A stretch of 30,509 bases of DNA from Mageeibacillus sp. UBA5439 (GTDB lineage: Bacteria > Bacillota > Clostridia > Saccharofermentanales > DTU023), in assembly GCA_002427505.1 (NCBI GenBank), contig DIRJ01000038.1, forward strand, positions 1 through 30,509, written 5' to 3'. Shown here one piece after another: positions 6,688-14,646 of the stretch. A program made the position numbers and the translations under genes. The notes beneath the pieces were generated by a model, which saw only the letters and a list, made by a program, of their open reading frames with translations, was not told where the DNA came from and ran no database searches. Positions within the stretch are counted from its first letter, which is position 1. Each line of letters starts with the position of its first letter.

Positions 6688-7491
6688 ATGGACGATTATG
6701 ATGATAGAACAACTGCTTCTAAAGACAAGAGAAGTGCTCTGATATATAAAAGAAGGAAGTTTGATCCGATATCAATTATTTTACTTGTCCTGGGTATCGC
6801 TTTGCTCGCTTTCGGGACATATTTCTTAGTTGAGCCGATCATTCGCAATAATAAACAAGATGCTGCGGCCAAAGAGCTGCTGGGGCTTATTGATGCTGAT
6901 TCACCCCTCCCCACCATTACTTTCCGGTCAGATGCTTTGATTGTCAATGGCGAAGTTGAACATGAAGAATCCTTTTATACCGTAGCACCGGATCCGGGAG
7001 CAAGTGATAGCAGCACAACGGAAGGATCTGAACCTGCAGACAAGGAAAACAATCTGCCTGTAGTTACAGTGTATGGAATGGGCTCAATCAGGATTCCGGG
7101 CATTAATCTGGTGATGCCGCTGGCAAACAATACTGATGTCTACTCCTTACGCGTGGCAATCGGACATTATCCTGCTTCAGCCCTGCCTGATGAGACTGGA
7201 ACAGGAGTTTATTTCGGCCACCGCATGACTTCAGACGGCCGCTATTTCAATAAACTGGGCCAGGTCAGTGTGGGATCGGATGTTTATATAGATTATCAGG
7301 GCAAAAGATATACCTACAAAGTAGATCAAAACTATATAGTTCCTGTTGAGGATCTGGCTAGCATAGTTTTCCGTCAGAATACTGCTTCACAGCGTATTTT
7401 GCTGATTACCTGTCATCCCTTGAATTCTCCGCCGGGACAGTCACCGGAACGTATTCTGGTTGAAGGTTATTTGACAGCTGTCAGCGGCTAA
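6688..7491 (+). CDS. Sortase (class D-like cysteine transpeptidase)
   Basis: Sortases cleave a C-terminal sorting motif of secreted proteins and attach them to peptidoglycan or to pilin subunits. The 267-residue protein has a cytoplasmic basic N-terminus, one membrane segment (about 27-48), a variable low-complexity spacer, and a catalytic domain from about 125. The triad is visible: His178 in VYFGHRM, Cys242 in LLITCHP, Arg255 in SPERILVEG. The simple domain architecture and single N-terminal anchor suggest class D, but class assignment needs a phylogeny. I chose the ATG at 6688 because AAAGAGG is eight bases upstream; the longer ORF from 6643 has no such site. No LPXTG-type substrate is encoded in the window, so targets must lie elsewhere. 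Confidence 0.92.
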   Translation: MDDYDDRTTASKDKRSALIYKRRKFDPISIILLVLGIALLAFGTYFLVEPIIRNNKQDAAAKELLGLIDADSPLPTITFRSDALIVNGEVEHEESFYTVAPDPGASDSSTTEGSEPADKENNLPVVTVYGMGSIRIPGINLVMPLANNTDVYSLRVAIGHYPASALPDETGTGVYFGHRMTSDGRYFNKLGQVSVGSDVYIDYQGKRYTYKVDQNYIVPVEDLASIVFRQNTASQRILLITCHPLNSPPGQSPERILVEGYLTAVSG

Positions 7492-7521
7492 AACAGAGTT
7501 GAAATCAATTCCAGCCGCTGA
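7481..7521. terminator. Inverted repeat between convergent sortase and ydbC-like genes
   Basis: Perfect 9-bp arms (7481-7489 and 7513-7521) flank a 23-base loop; the left arm overlaps the sortase stop codon. Its place between convergent genes suggests a shared terminator, but there is no T-run on either strand. Confidence 0.35.
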
Positions 7522-7544
7522 TCAGAGGATAATTAACTTAAAAT

Positions 7545-7781
7545 TTATTGATATAGCTCGTCTAAAGATATCTGGTTGAGTAACTCTCTTAAAATATTAG
7601 CTTCTTCCTGGGTGAGGGTTATCCCCTTACCCATTTTTTTATGATCCGGTGCCCAGTCACGAAGATCCAGTTTAGGAGACGCATCATTCCAGCTAACGAA
7701 GTTTAACTCCCGGTTCCAACCTGATTTGCTTGTTGAGAGCACTGCTATTTCTTTTTTAATTTCGAATTTAAATTCTGCCAT
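7545..7781 (-). CDS. YdbC-type PC4-fold ssDNA-binding protein
   Basis: The 78-residue protein matches the bacterial YdbC family, whose fold resembles the single-stranded DNA-binding domain of eukaryotic coactivator PC4. Conserved features visible are an N-terminal FKFEIKKEIAVLS strand, GWNRELNFVSWN, the diagnostic LDLRDWAPDHKKMGKGITLT block (38-57) and a C-terminal helix. Such proteins are thought to bind single-stranded nucleic acid and perhaps modulate transcription; a specific role is not established. The start at 7781 follows AAAGG in a good position; the reading frame stays open upstream into glgP, but that part is a shadow of glgP. It lies 19 bases downstream of glgP and is probably co-transcribed. 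Confidence 0.85.
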   Translation of the reverse strand: MAEFKFEIKKEIAVLSTSKSGWNRELNFVSWNDASPKLDLRDWAPDHKKMGKGITLTQEEANILRELLNQISLDELYQ

Positions 7782-7800
7782 TGTTTTACCTTTCTTAGTC

Positions 7801-10176
7801 TTAAAGTTTATTCTCGGTGATCTGCCAAATATCCCGGGCATAATCACTAATTGTACGATCTGAACTGAAAGGGCCGCTGCGGCAGATATTAATCCAGCAC
7901 ATCTGCGCCCACTGAATCGAGTCACGATAACTGTTGTGTGCCAGCTGGCGGGCCTTTCTGTAGTCATCAAAGTCGCCCAGCACATAATAGGGATCAGCAA
8001 CTTCTGAGCTGGTGCCACGGAGCATACTATCATAAATGGCCTTAAACATGCCGGTATTGCCGTCTGTAATACTGCCGTCTACCAGAATATCAACAGCACG
8101 CTTTAAACCCGCTATATTCTCGTACTGCCAGTGGGCATTGTAATAGGCCTTGGTAGCAGGGAAATCCTTCAGTTTGGGTCCGAACATAAAGCTGTTTTCT
8201 TCACCCACTTGCGACAATATTTCCAGATTGGCTCCGTCATAAGTGCCTAGGGTAAGGGCACCGTTCATCATGAATTTCATGTTGCCGGTACCGGAAGCTT
8301 CCATTCCGACCGTTGAGATTTGCTCCGAGATGTCGGCTGCCGGGAATATTTTCTCAGCGTAAGAGACATTGTAATTGTGCAGAAAAACTACGCGCATCTG
8401 TTCGTTTACATCTGAATCACTATTAATCATCTTGGCAATTTCATTGATAAACTTTATGACAGCCTTGGCATTGAAATATCCCGGCGCTGCTTTAGCTCCG
8501 AAAATATAAGCTACAGGAGGACCTGAAGCAGCTTTCGGCTTAGCTTTGATCTGATAATAACGGTCCACAATCTCTAAAGCATTCAGGAGTTGACGCTTAT
8601 ATTCGTGTAAACGCTTAATCTGCACATCGAAAATGAAGTCATTATCAAGGCTGATAGCTTCTTGCTTCTGTATGTGACTGATCAGGCGCTTCTTGTTATT
8701 ATCTTTAATTTCAAGCAGACGGCGCATTACATCTGTATCGTCAACGTAGCTTTCCAAATCTCGCAGCAGGGAAAGATCCCTGACCCACTGATCAGATCCC
8801 AGCAGTTCTGTGAAAAGTTCGGACAATTCCGGATTGCATACTTTAAGCCACCGTCTGGGTGTTACACCATTTGTTTTATTGTTAAATTTTCCGGGTGCAT
8901 GATCATAGAATGGCTTGAAGACAGTGCTCTTGATCAGATCACTGTGGATCTGAGCAACCCCGTTAATGGAAAAACAGGTATAGGCAGCCAGATAGGCCAT
9001 ATGGACCTTGCCATCATGTATGGGAGATATTTGCTCAACTTCCTGCTGATTTAAACCCTGACCTGTCATTTCCTCTTCAAACTGCTTGTCAATTTTTTCG
9101 ACAATCTGCAGAATTCTGGGAAAGAGATAGCGGAAAATCTCAACATTCCAGGTCTCCAGTGCTTCCTGCATAATCGTGTGATTAGTAAAAGCAAAAGTGT
9201 TACAGCAAATATTCCAGGCTTCTTCCCAGCTTTGTTTGTTTTCATCAATCAGCAGACGCATAAGCTCCGGAATTGCTAAAACCGGATGAGTGTCATTGAG
9301 TTGAATACGATTATGGTCAGCAAATTTCGAAAAATCACTGCCATACTTTTCGCGGTAATCTCTTACTATGACCTGCAGGGATGCAGAAACAAAGAAGTAC
9401 TGCTGTCTTACCCGCAGGACTTTACCATCGTAGGACGTGTCGTTGGGGTAGAGGACGCGTGTTATGTCCTGAACGCGGTTACGTTCAATAACCGCATCGT
9501 CAAAACGCTGAGAATTGAAGAGATTGAAATCAAATTCTTCTGCCGGTTCTGCACGCCACAGACGCAAAGTTCCCACATTATCAGTGTCATAGCCTGAGAT
9601 CGGCATATCATACGGTACTGCGTAAACATCTAAATCGTCATAATGCACCAGCATGGTATCTTCCCGGCGCGGCACGATAAAGGGATACCCCCATTCCATC
9701 CAGGAATCCGGATACTCTTTCTGAAAACCGTTCTCAATTTCCTGTCTGAACAAACCATAGCGATAAAGAAGACCATGCCCGATAACAGGCAATTTCATCG
9801 TCGCCGCAGAATCCATAAAGCAGGCCGCCAGTCTGCCTAAGCCACCATTACCAAGTCCGGGGTCGCCTTCCTCCTCCAGCACACTGTAAAAATCATATCC
9901 CATCTCTTCAACAAGTTCTTTGACCGGTTCCAGGATATTCAAATTGATTAAATTGTTTTCAAGGCTGCGTCCGACTAGAAATTCTGCTGAGAAATAGTGG
10001 ACTTGCCGGCCCCCACGATATAGATTGCGTGTTTTTTCCCAGTTCGGCGAAAGAGCCTCCATAACTGTTCGGGAAAGCGACTGATAAAACTCATATTCAC
10101 TGGCATTCTCGAAGCCCTTCCCGTATTCGGAAGACAAATGTGATAACATGTGTTCCTTAAATTTTATTTTATCCAT
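7801..10176 (-). CDS. glgP: Glycogen/maltodextrin phosphorylase
   Basis: Cleaves alpha-1,4 glucan ends with phosphate to release glucose-1-phosphate, in the cytoplasm. The 791-residue protein is full length for the GT35 family. It has the N-terminal RQVHYFSAEFLVGRSLENNL block, GLGNGGLGRLAACFMDS, an active-site RIQLNDTHPVLAIPELMRLL block, the KRLHEYKRQLLN block, and the pyridoxal-phosphate lysine motif EASGTGNMKFMMNGALTLGT in the C-terminal third. The ATG at 10176 is preferred to that at 10182 because AAAGG is eight bases before it but only two before the other. No glgC, glgA or glgB is nearby, so the gene stands alone with the ydbC-like gene. A strong promoter lies upstream. Confidence 0.97.
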   Translation of the reverse strand: MDKIKFKEHMLSHLSSEYGKGFENASEYEFYQSLSRTVMEALSPNWEKTRNLYRGGRQVHYFSAEFLVGRSLENNLINLNILEPVKELVEEMGYDFYSVLEEEGDPGLGNGGLGRLAACFMDSAATMKLPVIGHGLLYRYGLFRQEIENGFQKEYPDSWMEWGYPFIVPRREDTMLVHYDDLDVYAVPYDMPISGYDTDNVGTLRLWRAEPAEEFDFNLFNSQRFDDAVIERNRVQDITRVLYPNDTSYDGKVLRVRQQYFFVSASLQVIVRDYREKYGSDFSKFADHNRIQLNDTHPVLAIPELMRLLIDENKQSWEEAWNICCNTFAFTNHTIMQEALETWNVEIFRYLFPRILQIVEKIDKQFEEEMTGQGLNQQEVEQISPIHDGKVHMAYLAAYTCFSINGVAQIHSDLIKSTVFKPFYDHAPGKFNNKTNGVTPRRWLKVCNPELSELFTELLGSDQWVRDLSLLRDLESYVDDTDVMRRLLEIKDNNKKRLISHIQKQEAISLDNDFIFDVQIKRLHEYKRQLLNALEIVDRYYQIKAKPKAASGPPVAYIFGAKAAPGYFNAKAVIKFINEIAKMINSDSDVNEQMRVVFLHNYNVSYAEKIFPAADISEQISTVGMEASGTGNMKFMMNGALTLGTYDGANLEILSQVGEENSFMFGPKLKDFPATKAYYNAHWQYENIAGLKRAVDILVDGSITDGNTGMFKAIYDSMLRGTSSEVADPYYVLGDFDDYRKARQLAHNSYRDSIQWAQMCWINICRSGPFSSDRTISDYARDIWQITENKL

Positions 10177-10203
10177 AGTCATTACCTTTCATAAACCGAA
10201 GCT

Positions 10204-10231
10204 ATTATAACAGAAAAGGTCCTGCTGACAA
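10204..10231 (-). promoter_or_regulatory. Sigma-A promoter of glgP
   Basis: On the minus strand TTGTCA (10231-10226) and a perfect TATAAT (10209-10204) are separated by 16 bases. The start would lie near 10197, about 20 bases before the glgP ATG, leaving a very short leader with no room for a riboswitch. Confidence 0.75.
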
Positions 10232-10312
10232 TTAACATAAATTGACCGCTGCTGACACCTGCCGGCAGTAAGTATGGCTCCTCACAGATAAACATTAGTC
10301 CAGACTGTATGA

Positions 10313-10816
10313 ATGAATATACTACACTTGATCATCTTTACCATATTACTCAAGCTAAACTACGACGATCTGCTGACCAGGTCATGTCAGTTGGTCGACC
10401 TTTTCATTCTGGCTTTGCTGATCGTATATCTGCGCAGAGCAGACTTCTTTATACTTAATATATATCCTGATCTTTTGTGGCAGCTTGTTATCCTCACGTA
10501 TTTTCTGCCTTTGATCTTGACTGCTGCCTACTGTGTCCTGCCTTTTTTCAGGGCAAATCTGGGTGCAGGAGATATTCTCTACCTGTTTGCAGTTGCACCT
10601 CTTGTCCCCGGAATTGAAGGCTTTCAACTTTTATTTATCGCCAGCATGCTGGCGCTTCCCTTTGCTCTGCTGAACTATTTCAGGCACAGGAGAAGTTCCG
10701 CCATTAAAGCTTCAGATTATTTCTTCCCCTTTATTCCCTTCCTGACTCTTGCAACCATCATCATCAAGCTTTTACCGAAAATTAGCAGCCTGACAGAGTG
10801 CCTTCCAAAGAATTAA
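10313..10816 (+). CDS. Prepilin-peptidase-like (A24 family) membrane protein, short form
   Basis: The 167-residue, strongly hydrophobic product resembles the catalytic half of type IV prepilin peptidases, aspartic membrane proteases that cleave leader peptides of pilin-like proteins. The second catalytic motif is clear: NLGAGDILYLF, with Asp87 in GxGD. The first Asp is probably Asp18 or Asp19 in NYDDLLTRS. The end, SDYFFPFIPFLTLATI (134-149), matches the family's conserved PFxPFLxLG-type segment. The N-terminal methyltransferase domain is absent. Six or so membrane segments are likely. No pilin, ATPase or assembly gene is nearby. The start has no good ribosome binding site, so it is uncertain. 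Confidence 0.7.
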   Translation: MNILHLIIFTILLKLNYDDLLTRSCQLVDLFILALLIVYLRRADFFILNIYPDLLWQLVILTYFLPLILTAAYCVLPFFRANLGAGDILYLFAVAPLVPGIEGFQLLFIASMLALPFALLNYFRHRRSSAIKASDYFFPFIPFLTLATIIIKLLPKISSLTECLPKN

Positions 10817-10904
10817 ACTAGTATACTAATGTTATTGTATAGAGCATTAACGTATTTTTATAGACTAAGCCTAGCTGCGACACAGCTCCGGATGAGGTAA
10901 AAGG

Positions 10905-11972
10905 ATGTCTGATAAACATAAAAATGACAAAAGCGACAGCTTAATTGTTCTTGATCAGGAAGCTGCGGCTTTGATGAAAGAAAAAACAGAAGCCCGGCGT
11001 TTGCAGCATCTGCCCGCGGTAATTGCCCTGCTGTTAGCAGTCCTGCTTTTCAGCTTCACTCTGCTGGAAAACCTCTTCCCTGCTTTCTCCTTATTTAGCC
11101 AACCGGCCAGCTGGAGAACTCTCGCTCTGAGGCAGGTAATTCACTGGGGCGTGATTCCCCTGCTTGTCCTGGCAATAGTTCTCCTAATATATAAACCCTC
11201 ATCTTCCCTTATTTCCCGGCGCAAGGAAGCGCCGCTGAGTCTGGCGTCGGCTCTTTTACTGGGGATTGTCTCTGCCTTTGCTTATTACGTCTTGCTGGAA
11301 CTGCTGCAAAGCATCGGACTGATCAGTCAATTAAGCAAGTACTTACCAGCGTCCCTGACTATCTTTGCCCCATTTTTACGCACTACCGCCGGCAGAACTC
11401 TGGCAGCCCTGACCTTCACCGTATTCTTGCCGGTGATCAGCCTGATACCTTTACTTTTAGGCCTCTTCCTGACTCCTCTTTTGGGAAGTGACCGCCGCTT
11501 ACTTTCACTCAGCTTCACTTGTCTCTTGGGAGCGCTGCTGCCTCTGGATATTTCTGCCTTTTTTGCCTACTTTTTATTGTGGATTATTTTGAGTTATATT
11601 TACCTGGCAGGCAGTAGCCTGCTCACGGCAGCACTTGCCTCTTGCGGCTATCTGACGACACTGATCTATGCTCCGAGTGTCTTTGAACTGCTCAGCAACC
11701 GTTTTATCGCCTGGCAATCAACATCTAAACTTCAGGGAACACTGCTGATCTTCGCCTTATTACTGATTGTACTTATTCTGGGTCTTCCCGGAGTGTTTCA
11801 TTTTAATTTGCTAAACCGTGAACAACGACACAGTCAACTGGCTCTCTCCTTGCAGCCGCATATCTTAAAGCACCTGGAAAAGACCACAGCTCGATCTGCC
11901 CTGTCCTGGCTTCTGCTAGTGATTGCTTTGATCTTATTGCTGGCTGCCTTGCTGGCTAATCATTTTATCTGA
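10905..11972 (+). CDS. Polytopic membrane protein, degenerate CPBP-like
   Basis: A 355-residue protein with a short charged N-terminus (1-35) and about eight to nine hydrophobic segments. Residues 173-254 follow the layout of the CPBP (CAAX protease and bacteriocin-processing) domain: a segment like 'P-x-x-EE-x-x-x-R' reads PVISLIPLLLG (176-186), the 'FxxxH' segment reads CLLGALLPLD (206-215), and the 'TGSL..H..N' segment reads AGSSLLTAALASCGYL (235-250). None of the Glu, Arg or His/Asn residues is kept, so if the resemblance is real the protein is not a protease. GAGG stands seven bases before the ATG. It follows the prepilin-peptidase-like gene by 88 bases; its stop codon abuts that of convergent mltG. 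Function unknown. Confidence 0.7.
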   Translation: MSDKHKNDKSDSLIVLDQEAAALMKEKTEARRLQHLPAVIALLLAVLLFSFTLLENLFPAFSLFSQPASWRTLALRQVIHWGVIPLLVLAIVLLIYKPSSSLISRRKEAPLSLASALLLGIVSAFAYYVLLELLQSIGLISQLSKYLPASLTIFAPFLRTTAGRTLAALTFTVFLPVISLIPLLLGLFLTPLLGSDRRLLSLSFTCLLGALLPLDISAFFAYFLLWIILSYIYLAGSSLLTAALASCGYLTTLIYAPSVFELLSNRFIAWQSTSKLQGTLLIFALLLIVLILGLPGVFHFNLLNREQRHSQLALSLQPHILKHLEKTTARSALSWLLLVIALILLLAALLANHFI

Positions 11973-13115
11973 TTAACCTTCATATGCTTCCTTATATTTA
12001 GAGGTCTTTTCAGCATGTTCCTCGTAGGTAAAAGAGAAATCTGTCGTCCCCGTTCCGGTCGCAGTAAAGAAAAGATATCGTTCTGCTCCGGGCCAGGTGC
12101 GTTCAGTTGCCGGCCATAGTACTGCTTCAATGGCTACTGCACCCGGAGAATTAATAGGACCCGGAGGCAAACCGGTAAAATAATACGTATTATAAGGACT
12201 GCCGGCATACTCCTGCAGTTCATCGGCATTCATCCATAATTGGGGTTCTTTACCATCCCTGACCCGCAAATAATTTACTGTGGGTTCAGCTTCAAGAGGC
12301 ATATCCGCATTCATGCGATTGATAAATACCCGGGCAATTTTATTCATTTCAGAAATAGTGCCTTCAACTTGAACGACAGAGGCAAGAATAATGGCATCAT
12401 CCAATGTCATTCCCTGTTGTTTGGCTCTTTCATAATATTTCCCCTCAGCAATTTTAGCTTCTGTATTATTCAGGAAGATCCGCAGTATTTGCTGCTCGGT
12501 GGCATTGATATCGAAAAGATAAGTATCAGGCCAGAGATAGCCTTGCAGGAGCCATTCTCTGCCCGCACGCTCTTCAATACCGGAAATAAATGAATAGTCT
12601 GTGAAAAGAGACGGACGCATCATCATGGCATCCAAAAGTTCCGGACTAAAACGCATACCTGCTTCAATCATGGCATCCCTCATCTGCTCATAGGTCATGC
12701 CTTCATAAAAGGTAAGGGAAATCTGCTTAGGCTGCCTGGTTAAGATCAGCATCATCTCATCATAAGTCATATCCGGCAGGAGATAGTGCGTTCCATATTG
12801 GTATTGACCATCAAATCCGTTGAATTTGGAAATAAGCTTATACGCAAAGGTGTTTTTTATTAAGCCGGCTTCCTTTAAAGTCTCAGCTATATCATCAGTA
12901 TTGGATTGCTGGGCTATAAAAATCTCGACAGCACCTTTTGTATCAGCGGTAATCGGAGACTTGCCCTCCCTGTCAAAGCTTTCTGACATCGCATCCAGTC
13001 TTTGGTTTTGTTCTTTTACATAACGGAAGCCCAGGAAAAAGCCAACCAGCACTGCGACAATCATCAGGACTATGAGTCCGAGGAATAGCAAGGTTTTTCT
13101 AACTTTTCGCGGCAT
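11973..13115 (-). CDS. mltG: Endolytic murein transglycosylase MltG
   Basis: MltG cleaves nascent glycan strands at the outer membrane face and is thought to terminate peptidoglycan polymerisation. The 380-residue product has an N-terminal membrane anchor (about 8-32), a LysM-like subdomain (about 61-127, with NTDDIAETLKEAGLI), and the catalytic YceG domain with GYLWPDTY (192-199), ILASVVQVEG (243-252), VFINRMNADMPLEAEPTVNY (263-282) and YNTYYFTGLPPGPINSPG. In the catalytic segment the first of two usual glutamates is Gln249; the second, Glu251, is kept and is the likely acid. A putative zinc or other cofactor is not apparent. It is transcribed from its own strong promoter just after der. Confidence 0.94.
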   Translation of the reverse strand: MPRKVRKTLLFLGLIVLMIVAVLVGFFLGFRYVKEQNQRLDAMSESFDREGKSPITADTKGAVEIFIAQQSNTDDIAETLKEAGLIKNTFAYKLISKFNGFDGQYQYGTHYLLPDMTYDEMMLILTRQPKQISLTFYEGMTYEQMRDAMIEAGMRFSPELLDAMMMRPSLFTDYSFISGIEERAGREWLLQGYLWPDTYLFDINATEQQILRIFLNNTEAKIAEGKYYERAKQQGMTLDDAIILASVVQVEGTISEMNKIARVFINRMNADMPLEAEPTVNYLRVRDGKEPQLWMNADELQEYAGSPYNTYYFTGLPPGPINSPGAVAIEAVLWPATERTWPGAERYLFFTATGTGTTDFSFTYEEHAEKTSKYKEAYEG

Positions 13116-13174
13116 TTATTTTCCTACAACTTATCAAGACTAGATTATTATCGTGTGGTTAAACTATGTACTGT

Positions 13175-13203
13175 ATTATACATCGCTGAAAAAGAGTGGT
13201 CAA
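13175..13203 (-). promoter_or_regulatory. Sigma-A promoter of mltG
   Basis: On the minus strand TTGACC (13203-13198) and a perfect TATAAT (13180-13175) are 17 bases apart, one mismatch from full consensus. It lies wholly in the 97-base gap between der and mltG and gives a leader of about 50 bases ending in a GTAGGAAAA ribosome site. Confidence 0.8.
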
Positions 13204-13212
13204 AACCGGGCT

Positions 13213-14568
13213 TTACTCACCGGGTGTCACTACCGACTTGGATTCATCGCGGGCAGCTTTACCCTTCCAGCGTAAAATTAACGGGGTGCCCTTGAAATCG
13301 AAACTTTCACGCAAGCGATTTTCCAGATAACGCTCATAGGAGAAATGTAAAAGCTTTATATCGTTGATAAAGAACAGTATGGCAGGAGGTGCAACACCGG
13401 TCATGGTGGCATAGTAGATTTTCAACTGGCGGCCTTTATACTGAGGAGCCGGATGCATAATGACAGCATCGGCAATAACATCATTCAGCAGAGAAGTCGG
13501 CATACGGCGGTGATAGGCTGCATGCACTTCTTCGATAGTCTGCCAGAGCTGATCGATGCCATCACCTGTTTTTGCAGATAAAAATACCACAGGAGCATAA
13601 ACCATAAAGTTGAAGCGCTGGCGAATCTTTTGCTCATATTCATGGCGCTGCTGCGCCGACTGAGGCATCAGATCCCACTTGTTAACAACAAATATTGCAG
13701 CCTTGCCCAGCTGATGTGCCATGCCGGCAACCTTGGTATCCTGACTGGTGATGCCTTCGACTGCATCAATCATTATTAGGGCAAGTTCGCAGCGTTCAAC
13801 CGCTCTTTTTGTGCGCAAAGTGCTGACATATTCGATGGAGTCATCAATTTTGCTTTTGCGCCGCAAGCCTGCGGTATCTATAAAACGATATATCTGATCC
13901 TTATGCTCAATATCGCTGTCCAGTGAGTCGCGCGTTGTTCCTGGAATATCCGAAACAATGCTGCGTTCCTCACCCAGAAGTTTATTGGCTAAAGAGGATT
14001 TACCGGCATTAGGGCGGCCAAGAATAGCTACAGCTATCTGATCGAAATCCCCTCCGTAATCAACAGCCGGAGGAAAATCCTTGATTATTGCATCCAGGAG
14101 TTCAGACAGCCCCAGTTTGTGTGTAGCGGAAATCGCAACTGTATCGGCAAAGCCCAATTCATAAAAAGAATAGAAGTCGGGCGGCGGGTCACCGGGAACA
14201 TCTATCTTATTGACTGTGCAGACTACTGGTTTCCCACTCTTGCGCAATCTCCGGGCAATATCAAAATCTATGTCGGAAATGCCCATATTGATATCCGTTA
14301 CAAAGCAGATTACATCTGCCATCTCAATAGCGATATCAACCTGCCGGTGCATCAGATCCTGTAAGCTGTCTTTAGATCCGGTCTCAATGCCGCCGGTATC
14401 TATCAGCACAAAGTCATGACCCGCCCAGTCAGCGTCAGTCATAATACGGTCACGGGTAACACCGGGCTCAGGCCCGACAATCGCCAGCCGTTTTCCGGCA
14501 AGCGCATTGAAGAGGGTTGATTTCCCGGTATTAGGTCTACCTACAATTGCTAAGATCGGCTTTTTCAT
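13213..14568 (-). CDS. der: Ribosome assembly GTPase Der (EngA)
   Basis: Der is a double GTPase needed for maturation of the large ribosomal subunit. The 451-residue product starts MKKPILAIVGRPNTGKST, with a first G1 motif in GRPNTGKST and DTGG; a second G domain carries GRPNAGKSS, DTAG and NKWD; the C-terminal KH-like domain ends with RWKGKAARDESKS. The first domain's NKID is present too. The ORF remains open upstream to an ATG at 14625, but the region between holds a terminator hairpin and no ribosome site, and family members start at MKKP, so 14568 is chosen. Even there no Shine-Dalgarno sequence is evident, which is odd for an essential gene. It follows rpmF by 78 bases. Confidence 0.95.
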   Translation of the reverse strand: MKKPILAIVGRPNTGKSTLFNALAGKRLAIVGPEPGVTRDRIMTDADWAGHDFVLIDTGGIETGSKDSLQDLMHRQVDIAIEMADVICFVTDINMGISDIDFDIARRLRKSGKPVVCTVNKIDVPGDPPPDFYSFYELGFADTVAISATHKLGLSELLDAIIKDFPPAVDYGGDFDQIAVAILGRPNAGKSSLANKLLGEERSIVSDIPGTTRDSLDSDIEHKDQIYRFIDTAGLRRKSKIDDSIEYVSTLRTKRAVERCELALIMIDAVEGITSQDTKVAGMAHQLGKAAIFVVNKWDLMPQSAQQRHEYEQKIRQRFNFMVYAPVVFLSAKTGDGIDQLWQTIEEVHAAYHRRMPTSLLNDVIADAVIMHPAPQYKGRQLKIYYATMTGVAPPAILFFINDIKLLHFSYERYLENRLRESFDFKGTPLILRWKGKAARDESKSVVTPGE

Positions 14569-14592
14569 CAATTTCACATTTTTCTTAACATG

Positions 14593-14621
14593 AAAAAGCA
14601 ACGAGCCTGTGGCACGCTGCT
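14593..14621 (-). terminator. Intrinsic terminator or attenuator between rpmF and der
   Basis: On the minus strand a hairpin (14621-14611 pairs with 14607-14597; ten pairs including one G-U, one mismatch, three-base loop) is followed directly by five T residues (14597-14593). It lies about 25 bases after the rpmF stop and 25 before the der start. It should limit readthrough from rpmF into der. Confidence 0.65.
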
Positions 14622-14646
14622 CCATTCACGAAAAAAGTCAGATTTA

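Noticed and set aside
7545..8033. A 162-residue frame that would extend the YdbC-like protein into glgP
   Set aside because: The upstream part is the shadow of glgP in another frame; a good ribosome site and the conserved MAEFKFEIKK start lie at 7781.
12357..12392. MltG catalytic segment with Gln in place of one Glu (ASVVQVEG), suggesting a dead enzyme
   Set aside because: The family motif is 'EKE' and, as far as I can recall the E. coli numbering, the catalytic residue is the second Glu, which is kept here (Glu251). Only the first Glu is replaced.
14569..14625. Longer der with 19 extra N-terminal residues
   Set aside because: The extension is not like any Der N-terminus, has no ribosome site, and its DNA forms the terminator hairpin.
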